Origin: Lentzea aerocolonigenes
GTDB taxonomy: Bacteria; Actinomycetota; Actinomycetes; Mycobacteriales; Pseudonocardiaceae
Length of the DNA stretch: 56,035 nucleotides
Direction: 5' to 3'
Assembly (NCBI RefSeq): GCF_000955955.1
Contig: NZ_JYJG01000102.1
Coordinates: 1-56,035, forward strand
Every line of letters begins with the position of its first letter. Positions within the stretch are counted from its first letter, which is position 1. The notes beneath the pieces were generated by a model. The model was not told the DNA's origin. It made no database searches and was given only the letters and a program-made list of their open reading frames with translations. Positions 17,218 through 25,892 of this stretch are shown here, piece by piece. A program made the translations under genes and the position numbers.

Positions 17218-17979
17218 ATGGACATGGGGAGTTCAACACCGATCATCGCCTACCTGGTCGCCTGCCTCGGTTCGGCACTCGGCCTGCTGTCGAGCGAGCG
17301 CGCCCGCAACGCGGTCGGAGCCTCGCGCAAGTGGTGGCTCGCGGTGGCGGCGGTGTCGATCGGGGGTCTCGGCATCTGGGGCATGCACTTCACCGCGATG
17401 CTCGGCACGTGGATGGGCGCGAACGTCGCCTACGACATCCCCGTCACGCTGCTGAGCATGATCGTCGCCATCGTGGTCGTCGGCATCGGCCTGCTGCTGG
17501 CGCTGCGCCGCAGCAACGACGACCGCTTCTGGCCCCTCGCGGCCGGCGGAGTGGTCACCGGGCTCGGGGTGGCCGCGATGCACTACACCGGCATGTCGGC
17601 GATCGAGATCAACGCCGAGATCAGCTACGACACCGCCGTCGTCGTGCTCTCCATCGCGATCGCCGTCGTCGCCGCGACCGCGGCCCTCTGGTTCACCAGG
17701 GAGGTCAGCGGCCCGCTCGCGGTTCTCGGCGCCTCCCTGGTCATGGGCCTCGCCGTCACCGGCATGCACTACACCGGCATGCACGCCATGAACGTCGTGA
17801 TCAGCCAGCGCGCCTCGGTCGTCACGGACAACTCCGAGGACCTGATCATGTCGCTGATCGTCGGCGGCGCCGGCTTCAGCGTGATCATCGTGTTCCTGCT
17901 CGCCCTCACGTCGTCGGACGAGGAAGGGCGCGAGGACGCCGAACTGCTCGACCGCGTGATGCGCCGGACCCAGAACTGA
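17218..17979 (+). CDS. MHYT-domain membrane protein
   Basis: A 253-residue protein with seven membrane helices. The three MHYT signatures are visible: GMHFTAM, AMHYTGMS and GMHYTGMHAMN. The family's Met/His/Tyr residues are proposed to bind copper and to sense a diatomic gas. Most characterised members carry GGDEF or EAL domains; here only about 35 cytoplasmic residues follow the last helix, so signalling would need a partner. ATG 17218 is the first of two close ATGs. Confidence 0.85.
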   Translation: MDMGSSTPIIAYLVACLGSALGLLSSERARNAVGASRKWWLAVAAVSIGGLGIWGMHFTAMLGTWMGANVAYDIPVTLLSMIVAIVVVGIGLLLALRRSNDDRFWPLAAGGVVTGLGVAAMHYTGMSAIEINAEISYDTAVVVLSIAIAVVAATAALWFTREVSGPLAVLGASLVMGLAVTGMHYTGMHAMNVVISQRASVVTDNSEDLIMSLIVGGAGFSVIIVFLLALTSSDEEGREDAELLDRVMRRTQN

Positions 17980-17985
17980 CCGGGT

Positions 17986-18240
17986 TCAACGCAGGTGCAC
18001 CAGCACCATCCCGTCGTTGCCGGGCGCCGTCTCCACCCGCCGGTACAGCTTCTTGACGTGCGGCTGCTTCAACATCGCCAGCACCCGGCTCCTGAGCTTG
18101 CCGGACCCCTTGCCGGTGATGATCTCGACCAGCGGCACCCGCTGCGCCGCGGCCCGGAACAGCGCGTTGCGGACTGCCAGCGCGATGTCCTGGTCACTGC
18201 GGAAGACCGGGTGCAGATCAACGGTCAGCTTGTCCGGCAC
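17986..18240 (-). CDS. small Smr-domain protein
   Basis: An 84-residue stand-alone Smr (MutS2 C-terminal) domain. The motifs are LTVDLHP at the N-terminus and VEIITGKGSGKLRSRV in the middle, where other family members have HGxG. Such proteins are small nucleases or nucleic-acid binding proteins. GTG start at 18240. Seven bases upstream lies the stop of the sugar isomerase, so the two are probably co-transcribed. Confidence 0.8.
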   Translation of the reverse strand: MPDKLTVDLHPVFRSDQDIALAVRNALFRAAAQRVPLVEIITGKGSGKLRSRVLAMLKQPHVKKLYRRVETAPGNDGMVLVHLR

Positions 18241-18247
18241 CCCGGGA

Positions 18248-19075
18248 TCATATTTCGCGCCGCCCGGTGGCCAGGCCTCGGCTCACGAGGTAGTCGTAGC
18301 AGTCGCGCAGCAGCCAGAACATGTCGTGGTGCGAGCGGTCCATCTCGACGATGTTCCACTTCACCGCCGGGTTGGCGCGCACGACACCGGGCACGTCGAT
18401 CACGCCCGTGCCGTACGGGACCATGTAGTCGTCCATGCCCTTCGCGGGCCCGTCCTTGATGTGGATGTACTCCAGCCGCCTGCCGAGCGACGCGGCCACC
18501 TCGGCGGGATCGACCCCGCCGACCTTCGCCCAGTACGTGTCGAGCTCGAGGACGACCCGCGGATCCAGCTCGCGCAACAGGATATCGTAGGCCTTGCGCC
18601 CGTGGAACACCTTGCGGAACTCCGCGAAGTGGTTGTGATACCCGATCCGCATGCCGTACCGGGCGGCGTTCACCACCGCCTGGTTGATCCGCTCCGCCCC
18701 GCGCCTGATCGCGTCGACCGAGTCGAACTCCTCCGGCTCCAGGCTCCACACCAGCGTCCGCGCGCCCAGTTCCGCCTGCTGGTCGAGGATCTCGGTCGCG
18801 TCAGCACCCGACGGGAACGGCGCGTGCGAGCTGCACAACCCGAGCCCGAGCGCGTTCAGGCGGGCCCTCACGACCTTCGGCGAGTTCCCGTACAGCTCGT
18901 AGCTCTCGATCGCGACGTAACCGATCTCCGCGACCTTGCCCAGCACCCCCAGCAGGTCCTTCTCGGCCTGCTCGTGCAGCGACCACATCTGCAACGCGAT
19001 CGGCGCGGGTGTCCTGTGCGACGGGAGAACCATCAGCGCGGGCGACATCAGCACGGAACGACGGCTCACCACCAT
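18248..19075 (-). CDS. sugar phosphate isomerase/epimerase family protein (TIM barrel)
   Basis: A 275-residue xylose-isomerase-like TIM barrel. Metal-site motifs include GYHNHFAEF near residue 146, LELDTYWAKVGG and YIHIKDG. The N-terminus SRRSVLMSPALMVLPS looks like a weak twin-arginine leader, and exported members of this family exist, so an extracytoplasmic location is possible. Substrate unknown (inosose, hydroxypyruvate or sugar acids are candidates). Start is ATG 19075. Confidence 0.83.
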   Translation of the reverse strand: MVVSRRSVLMSPALMVLPSHRTPAPIALQMWSLHEQAEKDLLGVLGKVAEIGYVAIESYELYGNSPKVVRARLNALGLGLCSSHAPFPSGADATEILDQQAELGARTLVWSLEPEEFDSVDAIRRGAERINQAVVNAARYGMRIGYHNHFAEFRKVFHGRKAYDILLRELDPRVVLELDTYWAKVGGVDPAEVAASLGRRLEYIHIKDGPAKGMDDYMVPYGTGVIDVPGVVRANPAVKWNIVEMDRSHHDMFWLLRDCYDYLVSRGLATGRREI

Positions 19076-19142
19076 GATCCGAACGTAACGATCGGATCCG
19101 ACCTCACCCAGGGCTCCGACGACCGGGTTTCCACCCGGTCGC

Positions 19143-19472
19143 TCACACGGGAAGAGCGTCTCCGGGGAAGCCGTGGCACGGGTGGACTTCCACGCGCATG
19201 ATCCCGGCCCGCACGCACGGGTCCGCGGCCATGATCTCCGCTGCCTCCTCGGCGGACACCGTCATGATCGCGACACCGCACACGTCGTCGGACGCGACCG
19301 GGCACAGGATCGCGATGGTCCTCCCGGCGCGCAACGACACCATGCGCCGCTGGTGTTCGAGCTCGATCGAGCCCGCACCGTCCACGGTCTTGTCCGCCCA
19401 GTGCAGGATGGCCACGCTGAACGGCTTCGCGGTCGCCGCGAGTGCCTGGATCTCTTCGTCGGTCACGCTCAC
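19143..19472 (-). CDS. YciI family protein
   Basis: A 109-residue alpha/beta protein of the YciI/YCII-like family. It has the conserved acidic and His residues around LEHQRRMVSL and the C-terminal VRAGIMRVEVHPCHGF. GTG at 19472 overlaps the TGA of the VOC gene (GTGA), which fixes the start. Members are dehydratase-like or dimeric binding proteins; no substrate is evident. Confidence 0.8.
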   Translation of the reverse strand: MSVTDEEIQALAATAKPFSVAILHWADKTVDGAGSIELEHQRRMVSLRAGRTIAILCPVASDDVCGVAIMTVSAEEAAEIMAADPCVRAGIMRVEVHPCHGFPGDALPV

Positions 19473-19918
19473 GAGGTCCCCCTGATCTGCTCCGCCAGCG
19501 ACACGATGATTCCCTCGGGCCCGCGCACGTAAGCCATCCGCCACACGCCCTCGTACTCGCCGATCCCTCCGACCAGCCCGAAGCCCTGCGCCGCGGCGTG
19601 GTCGACCGCCGCCTGGAGGTCGTGCACCTCGAACGCGACGTTGCGCAGGCCCAGCTCGTTGGCAGGGGCGGCGGGCGAACCCGGCAGGTGGTCCGGCCGC
19701 GTGAAGCTCGACAGCTCCACCGTCGTGCCACCGGCGGGCGCGTGCAGCATGACGATCTCGACGCGCGCGCCGGTCATGCCGATCACGGTGTCCAGGAACT
19801 CGCCCTCGACCGGCATCTTCTCGCCTGCTTCCAGGCCGAGACCGACGAAGAACGCCGTGACGGCGTCAAGATCGGCGACGGTGATGCCCACGTGGTCGAA
19901 ACGCTTCGCGAACGTCAT
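19469..19918 (-). CDS. VOC family (glyoxalase/dioxygenase-like) protein
   Basis: A 149-residue vicinal-oxygen-chelate protein with two beta-alpha-beta repeats. Probable metal ligands are His in FDHVGITVADLD, Glu in TTVELSSF, a central His in FEVHDLQ and Glu in GPEGIIVSLAEQ. The second ATG (19918) is used because GGGGAG lies just upstream. It is coupled to the YciI gene. The reaction cannot be assigned from sequence. Confidence 0.85.
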   Translation of the reverse strand: MTFAKRFDHVGITVADLDAVTAFFVGLGLEAGEKMPVEGEFLDTVIGMTGARVEIVMLHAPAGGTTVELSSFTRPDHLPGSPAAPANELGLRNVAFEVHDLQAAVDHAAAQGFGLVGGIGEYEGVWRMAYVRGPEGIIVSLAEQIRGTS

Positions 19919-19978
19919 CTGACTCCCCAAGGTCATTTCGACGGATGCTACGTCCGCGAACCGACGTACTGTGCGGGA

Positions 19979-20680
19979 ATGCGGAATGACGAGCCGCTGG
20001 CCATCACCGTGACGACAGCGATCCACCACGGCGACATCACCGCGCTGCGCCGACTGCTGGCGGACAACCCTGATCTGGCGACCGCGCGGATCGTCGACGA
20101 ACGCGGCTGCGGACGCACGCTGCTGCACGTGCTGACCGACTGGCCCGGCGGGTTCCCGGACGGTGTTCAGACCGCGGCGGCGCTGGTCACGGCCGGAGCC
20201 GACGTCAACGCACGCTTCGTGGGACCGCACCGCGAGACGCCGTTGCACTGGGCCGCCAGCACCGACGACGTCGCGGTGCTCGACGCACTGCTCGACGCCG
20301 GTGCGGACATCGACGCGGACGGCGCGGTGATCGGCGGCGGCACGCCGCTGACGGACGCACGGGCGTTCGCGCAGTGGAATGCCGCCCACCGTCTCGTCGA
20401 ACGCGGTGCGACCGTCACGTTGGCCGATGCCGCCGCTCTCGGTCTGCGCGACCACCTCGAACGTCTACTTCCCGGCGGCAGCGTCCAGGACGCGTTCTGG
20501 AACGCCTGCCACGGCGGTCAACGGGAGTGCGCCGAGCTGCTGCTCGACCGAGGCGCGGACCTGAACCGGCTGCCGTCGTGGGAAGAGCTGACACCCCTCG
20601 ACGCGGCGCGGCGCAACGGCTTCGCGGAATTCGCCGACTGGCTGCGAGGACAGGGCGGCAAGCGCGCGGCCGAGCCGTAG
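19979..20680 (+). CDS. ankyrin repeat protein
   Basis: A 233-residue protein of ankyrin repeats. TALRRLLADNPDL, AAALVTAGADVNARF, TPLHWAASTDDVAVLDALL and CAELLLDRGADLNRL are recognisable helix-loop-helix units. Cytoplasmic, with no other domain; such proteins mediate protein binding. ATG 19979 lies just after GGGA, a weak site. It is divergent from the VOC gene across about 60 bases and convergent with parC. Confidence 0.82.
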   Translation: MRNDEPLAITVTTAIHHGDITALRRLLADNPDLATARIVDERGCGRTLLHVLTDWPGGFPDGVQTAAALVTAGADVNARFVGPHRETPLHWAASTDDVAVLDALLDAGADIDADGAVIGGGTPLTDARAFAQWNAAHRLVERGATVTLADAAALGLRDHLERLLPGGSVQDAFWNACHGGQRECAELLLDRGADLNRLPSWEELTPLDAARRNGFAEFADWLRGQGGKRAAEP

Positions 20681-20691
20681 CCCGGCCGCGC
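20664..20691. terminator. hairpin between the ankyrin gene and parC-like gene
   Basis: GCGCGGCCG (20664-20672) and CGGCCGCGC (20683-20691) form a 9-base perfect stem around a 10-base loop that spans the ankyrin gene's stop codon. No T-run follows on either strand, so it would be a weak bidirectional terminator between convergent genes. Confidence 0.4.
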
Positions 20692-20698
20692 CTCGCGC

Positions 20699-23179
20699 TC
20701 AGTCCCGTTCGATCAGGTGCCCGACCACGTCCGGGCCAGGATGCGCGTGACCGGAGCCGTCCCGCCGGTTGTCGATGTCCGGCAGCTCGACCGGCGCACC
20801 CTTCTCGTCCGCACCCGCCGGACGCGAACCGATCCACGCCAGCACCAGGTGCGACTCCCCCTTGAGGAACCGCTGCGACCGCACGCCACCCGTCGCGCGT
20901 CCCTTCGCCGGGTACTCGCTGAACGGCGTGACCTTGACGCTCTGCCCGGACGAGGTGACGACCATCGGCTCGCCGTGCTCGTCGTCGTCCGTGCGGATCG
21001 CCCCGAAGAACACCACGTACGCGTCGCCGCTCAGGTTGATACCGGCCATGCCGCCGCCCTTGAGACCCTGCGGCCGCACCAGCTTCGCGTCGTAACGCAG
21101 CAACGACGAGTCGGAGCTGACGAACGCGAGCGTCTCGCTGCCGTCCTTGAGCCAGGTGCAGCCGACGACCTCGTCGCCGTCCTTGAGCGTGATGACCTCG
21201 AACTCGTCCGACCGCACCGGCCACTCCGGCGAGCACACCTTGACCGTGCCGAGCTTCGTGCCGAGCGCGACACCGGGCGACTCGCCGGGATCGAGCGGCA
21301 CGATGCCGATGACCTTCTCGCCCTTGTCCAGCGGCACCAGCTCACTCGCCGCCATGCCGCCGCTCAGCGACACCGTGCCGTTCTGCTCGGGCAGCACCGG
21401 CAACGGCAGCACGTCGGTCTTGAACCCGCGGCCGAGGTTCGTGATCAGGACGACCTGACCGCGCGCCGTGGAGTGCACCACGGCCGACACCGCGTCGTGC
21501 TTGGTACGTCCCGCCCGGCGTTTGCCCTCGGACACCTCCTCCGACTCGGCCGCGGTGCGCGCGACGAGCCCGGTGGCGCTCAGGATGACCTGGCACGGGT
21601 CGTCGGCGACCTCCAGCGGCCCGGCGGGCTTGGACGCCGCCAGCACCTCCTTGAGGTCACCGTCGATGAGGCTGGTGCGCCGGTCGCCGCCGAGATCCTT
21701 GGCAACCGTGGCCAGCTCCTGTGAGACGAGCTTCTTGAGCACGTTCTCGTCGTCGAGGATCGCGGTGAGCTCGGCGATCTCCTGGTTGAGCTTCTCCTGC
21801 TCGTTCTCGAGCTCGAGCTTGTCGTACTTGGTGAGGCGGCGCAGCGGCGTGTCGAGGATGTAGGCGGCCTGGATCTCCGACAGCTTGAACTGCTTCATCA
21901 GGCCTTCCTTGGCGGCAGCGGCGTTCTCGCTGGCCCGGATCAGCTTGATGACCTTGTCGATGTCGAGCAGCGCGATCAACAGCGCCTCGACCAGGTGCAG
22001 GCGTTCCTCGCGCTTGCGGCGGCGGAACTTCGTGCGCCGCGTGACGACCTCGTAGCGGTGCTTGAGGAAGACCTCCAGCAGCTCCTTGAGGCCGAGCGTC
22101 TGCGGCTGCCCGTCGACCAGCACCAGGTTGTTGATGCCGAACGACTGCTCCATCGGCGTCAGGCGGTAGAGGTCCGCGAGCAGCGCCTGCGGGTTCACGC
22201 CGACCTTGCACTCGATGACGAGCCGGATGCCGTTCTCGCGGTCGGTGAGGTCCTTGACGTCCGCGATTCCGGTGAGCCGCTTGGACTTGTTGACCTCGTC
22301 GGTGATCTTCTCGACGATCCGCTCGGACCCGACCCCGTACGGCAGTTCGGTGACCGTGATCGCCTGCCGGCCGCGGGAGCCCTCCAACAGCCCGATCTCG
22401 ACCTTCGCGCGCATCCGGACCACACCGCGACCGGTCTCGTAGGCCTTCCGGACCTCGTCGAGACCGAGCAGGATGCCGCCGGTCGGCAGGTCGGGGCCCG
22501 GCACGAACTCCATGAGCTTGTCGAGGCTCGCGTCCGGGTGCGTGATCAGCCACCGCGCCGCTCCCACGACCTCGCGCAGGTTGTGCGGGATCATGTTCGT
22601 GGCCATGCCGACCGCGATGCCGGACGTGCCGTTGACCAGCAGGTTCGGGAACGCCGCTGGCAGCACCGACGGTTCTTCCAGCGAACCGTCGTAGTTCGGC
22701 CGGAAGTCGACCGTGTCCTCGTTCAGCTCACCGACGAGCTGCATCGCCGCGTGGGACATGCGTGCTTCGGTGTATCGGCTCGCGGCCGGCCCGTCGTCCG
22801 GGGAACCGAAATTGCCATGTCCGTCGATCAGCGGCTCGTTGAGCGAGAAGTCCTGCGCGAGGCGCACCAACGCGTCGTAGATCGCCGTGTCACCGTGGGG
22901 GTGGTAGCGACCCATGGTGTCACCGACGACCCTGGACGACTTCACGTACGGGGAGGTGGGCCGCTGACCGTTGTCGTGCATTGAGTAAAGAATGCGGCGG
23001 TGCACGGGCTTGAGGCCATCGCGCGCGTCAGGCAGCGCCCGCGAGTGGATGACCGAGTACGCGTACTCCAGGTACGAGTCCTCGATCTCCGTCTTCAGCG
23101 AGTTGTCGAGAACCGTGGCACCGGCGCGGTCGAACGCGGCGGGGTCGACCCTGGTCGTGGGTCCCTTGCGGCGTGCCAT
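20699..23179 (-). CDS. parC: DNA topoisomerase IV subunit A
   Basis: An 826-residue type IIA topoisomerase subunit that cuts and rejoins DNA. The catalytic tyrosine is Tyr136 in AASRYTEAR, and the quinolone-region motif GRYHPHGDTAIYDALVR lies just before it. The coiled coil (KYDKLELENEQEKLNQEI) and GyrA/ParC-type C-terminal beta-propeller strands follow. No intact GyrA box (QRRGGKG) was seen in the C-terminus, which favours ParC over GyrA. It follows parE by 28 bases on the same strand. Confidence 0.93.
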   Translation of the reverse strand: MARRKGPTTRVDPAAFDRAGATVLDNSLKTEIEDSYLEYAYSVIHSRALPDARDGLKPVHRRILYSMHDNGQRPTSPYVKSSRVVGDTMGRYHPHGDTAIYDALVRLAQDFSLNEPLIDGHGNFGSPDDGPAASRYTEARMSHAAMQLVGELNEDTVDFRPNYDGSLEEPSVLPAAFPNLLVNGTSGIAVGMATNMIPHNLREVVGAARWLITHPDASLDKLMEFVPGPDLPTGGILLGLDEVRKAYETGRGVVRMRAKVEIGLLEGSRGRQAITVTELPYGVGSERIVEKITDEVNKSKRLTGIADVKDLTDRENGIRLVIECKVGVNPQALLADLYRLTPMEQSFGINNLVLVDGQPQTLGLKELLEVFLKHRYEVVTRRTKFRRRKREERLHLVEALLIALLDIDKVIKLIRASENAAAAKEGLMKQFKLSEIQAAYILDTPLRRLTKYDKLELENEQEKLNQEIAELTAILDDENVLKKLVSQELATVAKDLGGDRRTSLIDGDLKEVLAASKPAGPLEVADDPCQVILSATGLVARTAAESEEVSEGKRRAGRTKHDAVSAVVHSTARGQVVLITNLGRGFKTDVLPLPVLPEQNGTVSLSGGMAASELVPLDKGEKVIGIVPLDPGESPGVALGTKLGTVKVCSPEWPVRSDEFEVITLKDGDEVVGCTWLKDGSETLAFVSSDSSLLRYDAKLVRPQGLKGGGMAGINLSGDAYVVFFGAIRTDDDEHGEPMVVTSSGQSVKVTPFSEYPAKGRATGGVRSQRFLKGESHLVLAWIGSRPAGADEKGAPVELPDIDNRRDGSGHAHPGPDVVGHLIERD

Positions 23180-23207
23180 GACTGTTCCAGCTCTTTCTGT
23201 CTGAGGC

Positions 23208-25259
23208 TCAGAGGTCGATGGCCGACTGGTCGACCCGTGCGGAGGACTCGATGAGCCAGTTGCGGCGCGGCTCGACCTTCTCGCCCATCAGCAGTTCGAG
23301 TGCTTCCTCAGCGGCTTCGGCATCGTCCATCGTGATGCGCCGAACGGAACGCGTGGTGGGATTCATCGTGGTCTCCCACAACTCGTCCGCGTCCATCTCG
23401 CCCAGGCCCTTGAACCGGGGCACCGGCGTGACGACCGTCTTGCCGGCCTTTTCCAGCTTCGCGACGGTCTGTTCCATCTGGCGCTGGGTGAAGGTGAAAT
23501 GCGTTTCGGGGTTGCGCCCGCGGGTCATGACCTTGTGCAACGGAGGCATGGCGGCGTACAGGCGGCCGTCCTCGATCACGGGCCGCATGTACTTGGCGAA
23601 CAACGTGATCAGCAGAGTTCGGATGTGACTGCCGTCGACGTCCGCGTCCGCCATCAGGATCACTCGGCCGTATCGCATCTGTGAAAGGTCGAACGTGCGG
23701 CCGGTGCCGGCACCGAGGACCTGGACGATGGAAGCGATCTCAGCGTTCCTCAACGTGTCGGCCAGCGAGGCCTTCTGGACGTTGAGAATCTTGCCGCGCA
23801 AGGGAAGCAGCGCCTGGTACTCGGACACGCGTGCCATGCGCGCCGAGCCAAGTGCGCTGTCGCCTTCCACGAGGAACAGCTCAGAACGGGACACACCGGT
23901 CGTGCGGCAGTCGACCAGCTTCGCGGGCATCGCGGCGCCTTCGAGCGCCGTCTTGCGGCGAGCGGCGTCCTTCTGCTGCTTCTGGGTGAGCCGTACGCGC
24001 GAGGCGTCGACGACCTTCTGCAGCACCGTCTTGGCTTCGGTCTTGGTCTTGCGGTCCTCGGTCCACGCGCGCACCTGCCCGTCGACGATTCCCTGCAGCA
24101 CCTTGGTGATGCCCGCGGTGGACAGCTCGTCCTTGGTCTGCGAGGTGAACTGCGGCTCCGGGATGCGGACGTGGATGACGGCCGTCATGCCCTCGAGCAC
24201 GTCGTCCAGGGTGGGCGGATCTTCCTTGGGCTTCAACAACCCGCGCGTCTTCGAGATCGCGTCCTGCACGGCCTTCAGCACCGCGCGGTCGAAGCCGCGG
24301 CGGTGGGTGCCGCCGTGCATGTTGCGGATCGTGTTGGTGAAGCACTCGACGGTGCGCTCGTAGCCGGTGCCCCAGCGCAGCGCGACCTCGACCTCGGCCT
24401 GACGCTCCACTTTGGACCGCATCACGCCGTTCTCGTCCGCGGCGTTCTCGAAGTAGGTGCCGGAGCCGGTGATCACGAGGGTGCCGGACACCGCCCGGTC
24501 ACCAGAGGGCGCGAGGAAGTCGACCATGTCGGTCAGGCCGTGCGGGTAGTGGAAGACCTCTTCGGAGATCGTCTCTTCCAGCGCCGACCGCAGCACGTAC
24601 GTCACGCCGGGAACCAGGAAGGCGGTGTTGCGCATCTTCGTGCGCACGGCTTCGACGTCCAGCGCGGCGTTGTTCTCGAAGTAGCGGGCGTCGTACCAGT
24701 AGCGGATCGAGGTACCGGTCGACTCGTTGCGCTTCATCTTGCCGACGACCTGGAGCCCGCCCTGGCGGGTGAACTTCGCCTTGGGGCCGGGACCGTCGAA
24801 GACGCCGGGAACACCGTGGGCGAACGACATCTCGTGCACCTTGCCGCCGTTGCGCACGGTGACGTCGAAACGGTGGGAGAGGGCGTTGACGGCCGAGGCG
24901 CCGACGCCGTGCAGGCCGCCGGAGGTCTTGTAGCCGGAGCCGCCGAACTTGCCGCCTGCGTGCAGCTTGGTGAGGACGAGCTCCACACCGGACAGACCGG
25001 ACTTCGCGTGCACGTCGGTCGGGATGCCCCGGCCGTCGTCGTCGACCTGGACGCTGCCGTCGGCGTGCAGCGTGACCACGATCTTCGTTGCATGACCTGC
25101 AACGCCTTCATCGGTGGAGTTGTCGACGATCTCGCTGAAGAGGTGGTTGATGCCCCGGCTGTCGGTCGACCCGATGTACATGCCTGGCCGCTTGCGGACG
25201 GCCTCGAGTCCTTCGAGGTGCGTCAGGTCGTCGGCCCCGTACAGGGTCTCTGCGGTCAC
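23208..25259 (-). CDS. parE: DNA topoisomerase IV subunit B
   Basis: A 683-residue ATPase subunit. GHKL motifs are EIVDNSTDEG and DDDGRGIPTD, plus GLHGVGASAVNALS in the lid. The Toprim part has LVEGDSALGSAR and LMADADVDGSHI. Length and GyrB/ParE fold are complete. Here parE precedes parC, as is usual for actinobacterial topoisomerase IV operons. The start is at 25259 (TAETLYGADDLTHLEGLEAV region). Confidence 0.93.
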   Translation of the reverse strand: MTAETLYGADDLTHLEGLEAVRKRPGMYIGSTDSRGINHLFSEIVDNSTDEGVAGHATKIVVTLHADGSVQVDDDGRGIPTDVHAKSGLSGVELVLTKLHAGGKFGGSGYKTSGGLHGVGASAVNALSHRFDVTVRNGGKVHEMSFAHGVPGVFDGPGPKAKFTRQGGLQVVGKMKRNESTGTSIRYWYDARYFENNAALDVEAVRTKMRNTAFLVPGVTYVLRSALEETISEEVFHYPHGLTDMVDFLAPSGDRAVSGTLVITGSGTYFENAADENGVMRSKVERQAEVEVALRWGTGYERTVECFTNTIRNMHGGTHRRGFDRAVLKAVQDAISKTRGLLKPKEDPPTLDDVLEGMTAVIHVRIPEPQFTSQTKDELSTAGITKVLQGIVDGQVRAWTEDRKTKTEAKTVLQKVVDASRVRLTQKQQKDAARRKTALEGAAMPAKLVDCRTTGVSRSELFLVEGDSALGSARMARVSEYQALLPLRGKILNVQKASLADTLRNAEIASIVQVLGAGTGRTFDLSQMRYGRVILMADADVDGSHIRTLLITLFAKYMRPVIEDGRLYAAMPPLHKVMTRGRNPETHFTFTQRQMEQTVAKLEKAGKTVVTPVPRFKGLGEMDADELWETTMNPTTRSVRRITMDDAEAAEEALELLMGEKVEPRRNWLIESSARVDQSAIDL

Positions 25260-25892
25260 GGGTATTTCTCCCTGGTTGTGTGCGGACTGCCAGCAGGGTA
25301 TCCGCCTGGACCGACAATTTTTCGCAGGACGCTCGTCACGGAGGTGGAAACCGCCCTGGGTGGTGCGTCACAAAGCCCGGACGCACGGTCTGCTCGCGGG
25401 CTGGACGGCCGTGCTGACCAGCCAAAGCCTGGGGTTCCGCGATCGGCCGCCGCCCAAACGAGACCCGTGGTCCAGGTCGAGGAAAGCGACGAGTTCCACC
25501 GCGGCCGTGCGCGCGGTGACCCGCCTGGTTGACGCGGAGTTGGCGCACGCACGTCCCCGATGAGCCGCGGAGTGCCCGGACGGGTGCGGCCACCGGGTAC
25601 ACCCCGCAGTACGCGGCTCGCGCGGTGTGACCGAGGCAGTGAGACCAGGCGACCAGGTCAGGGCACCGATCTGTCCGGTGTGGACAGTCGTGGGCGCGGG
25701 CGCCTCGACGATCACGCCGGGACGGCCTCTCGATCACCTGGCGAGGCCGCACCCGCCGGGCCGATGCATCGGAGCCCGCCGGGTTGCGCGCGAGACCTAT
25801 CCGAGACCTTCCCGACATTGACCCGTGAACCGGGATGAACATCGGCACGTATGCCCCGGTGTCAACAACGGACCGAGGGACGGAGCGAACGC
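25260..25892. other. 633-base region without a convincing gene
   Basis: Frames are open on both strands, but none combines a ribosome site, a plausible protein and the expected third-position GC. The best is + strand 25360/25363-25563 (about 66 residues, basic, third-position GC near 80 percent), whose nearest GGAGG (25340-25344) is too far. The region should hold the parE promoter on the minus strand and the aminotransferase promoter on the plus strand. Confidence 0.4.

Noticed and set aside
16988..17218. Possible small ORF or cysteine-containing leader peptide before the MHYT gene
   Set aside because: No ribosome site, poor codon pattern, and the frame runs through the terminator hairpin into the MHYT gene.
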